A stretch of DNA of 64,000 bases from QHXW01 sp963847515 (GTDB lineage Bacteria; Acidobacteriota; Terriglobia; Bryobacterales; Bryobacteraceae): positions 620,001 to 684,000 of the forward strand of contig CAWKAA010000007.1 of assembly GCA_963847515.1 (NCBI GenBank), in the 5' to 3' direction. Positions 63,151-64,000 of the stretch are shown one piece after another (the stretch's first letter is position 1; every line of letters begins with the position of its first letter). The translations under genes and the position numbers were made by a program. The notes beneath the pieces are model-generated. The model worked only from the letters and a program-made list of their open reading frames with translations. It had not been told where the DNA came from and made no database searches.

Positions 63151-63935
63151 AATGACGGTTATTCTCGACGATGAGGCAACGATAGTGCACTGAAATCCGC
63201 CGACGTAGAATCCGCTTGTGACTCATCGGGAATCGGTTGGATAGCGCAGTCCCCGGAGGTAGATTGACCACGTGGAGGAGTGCAGTACTTCTGGGGGCAT
63301 GAGCCACCTTACCTAACTCGCCAAAGGCAAGCTTTGGACGCAATCTGGCTGGTCTGGCCGAGTCCTGCGCCGATGCTCGAGAGCTCTTGCGTTCAAGTAG
63401 ATTGGTATTCCGTTTCGTTGCTGAAAGGACTGCAAGCCATATTGCGAAGAGGTCCACAAGCAAGTTCTGGTCCGTCGTCAACCACGCGCCAGCAAGAGCT
63501 GGCCTGTGCAACGCCCTTGGAAAATTGCGCTGGCTTTCAGCAAATTTACCGCGATTACTCCTGGCAAGCCATGTGGTGACAGCGCGATCATAATTCTGGC
63601 GCCAGACCGTCCCCATTTTGAGTGTTTCCATTGGTTGACATGGTAGTCAAGGCCGACCGCGGTGGTTCCGAGGACCCAAGGGTCTCCAATGCCACACAAA
63701 GTTAATCAGGGTTAGTATCCTTACGTCAATATTGTTACTTCGAATGTTATCCACCACTATGTAAGGTGGTGCTAAGTAGGGAAACGATGAAACTGGATCT
63801 GGTACCGTTTACGCAAGCGAATCTTGATCTTCCCCTAAGGGTACGCCTGTTCATATGACCACTTAGTGAGCGGCGTGTCGGTGCCGTTCCCTTCTTAAGA
63901 CGCCCTGGTCAGTCACGCTCCGAGGAGCGACTCAA
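63151..63935. other. No recognisable gene
   Basis: A 190-codon minus-strand frame (63059-63631) is Arg/Ser/Leu-rich without motifs and is probably chance. The last 100 bases may hold the promoter of the following regulator. Confidence 0.4.
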
Positions 63936-64000
63936 ATGTCGATTGATTCCGTGCTCGTCGTCGAGGACACTCCCGTCAACTTGAAAGTGGTTACGGTTTT
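63936..64000 (+). CDS. Response regulator receiver domain, 3' end outside window
   Basis: ATG 63936 follows GAGGAG by about nine bases and encodes SIDSVLVVEDTPVNLKVVTV, the first strand and acidic pocket (Glu-Asp) of a receiver domain. Only 21 codons are visible, so the output domain is unknown. Confidence 0.75.
   Translation, partial: MSIDSVLVVEDTPVNLKVVTV

Noticed and set aside
63059..63631. 190-codon minus-strand frame
   Set aside because: It is Arg/Ser/Leu-rich with no motif or ribosome site, and it overlaps the end of a recognisable GNAT shard on the other strand.

Overview
The window looks like a piece of an Acidobacteriota chromosome, probably Bryobacterales/Solibacter-like. This is inferred from gene content: three ADOP-type (MacB/FtsX-like) permease genes or fragments, one of them paired with a PadR regulator; Ser/Thr kinases fused to TPR or WD40 repeats; an ECF sigma factor divergent from a kinase; an S8 protease with C-terminal VVWGS repeats; a PEP-CTERM protein; a FecR-domain protein with a Gln-rich tail; and Flp-type pilins. 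No rRNA, tRNA or CRISPR array was found.

Region by region. 1-6.65 kb is a tight, mostly overlapping operon for a reducing type II polyketide or aryl-polyene-like product: membrane M50-type metalloprotease, KS-alpha with a full Cys-His-His set, a KS-beta/chain-length factor in which Cys is replaced by Gln, a thioredoxin-fold protein without CxxC, ACP, FabZ-type dehydratase, FabG-type ketoreductase, an exported NTF2-like protein and a crotonase. An intact ADOP permease follows. The operon runs off the left edge. 9.1-16.9 kb has a Flp pilin, a broken second pilin, and a mix of intact genes (GIY-YIG protein, neprosin-type glutamic peptidase, SMC-like ATPase) and shards of others. 17-25 kb has a subtilase, PilZ protein, a truncated group II intron beside an IS110 shard, a DUF4239-like protein, a PLD-like protein and a PEP-CTERM protein.

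25-36 kb is a signalling island: kinase-TPR, kinase-WD40, an ECF sigma factor and two complete insertion sequences. The two kinase genes share an almost identical promoter plus first 60 codons in inverted orientation. An IS1202/ISNCY-type element sits in one copy of the promoter, and an IS481 element splits the second kinase from its WD40 half; removing it with one target duplication restores the reading frame exactly. 36-39 kb carries a secreted protein with seven near-identical lectin-like repeats. 39-51 kb is strongly decayed (PadR-ADOP remnant, frameshifted NtrC regulator, shards of a quinoprotein, TonB receptor and phosphoesterase) with a response regulator-PAS protein.

51.5-56.3 kb is an envelope/stress cluster (YSC84/SYLF, OmpA with a long coiled coil, a glycine-rich stress protein, YihY/BrkB). 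57-64 kb has the large FecR protein, a metallothionein-like protein, small conserved proteins, a third Flp pilin, a decayed GNAT acetyltransferase and the start of a response regulator.

The most unusual signals are the truncated type II PKS operon with a membrane protease, and a roughly 220-nt noncoding element present twice (48.8-49.0 kb and 61.7-62.0 kb, opposite strands) with hairpins whose sequences change in a compensatory way, which suggests an unrecognised structured RNA. Many genes are present only as short shards or carry single frameshifts; genuine decay and assembly error cannot be separated here.
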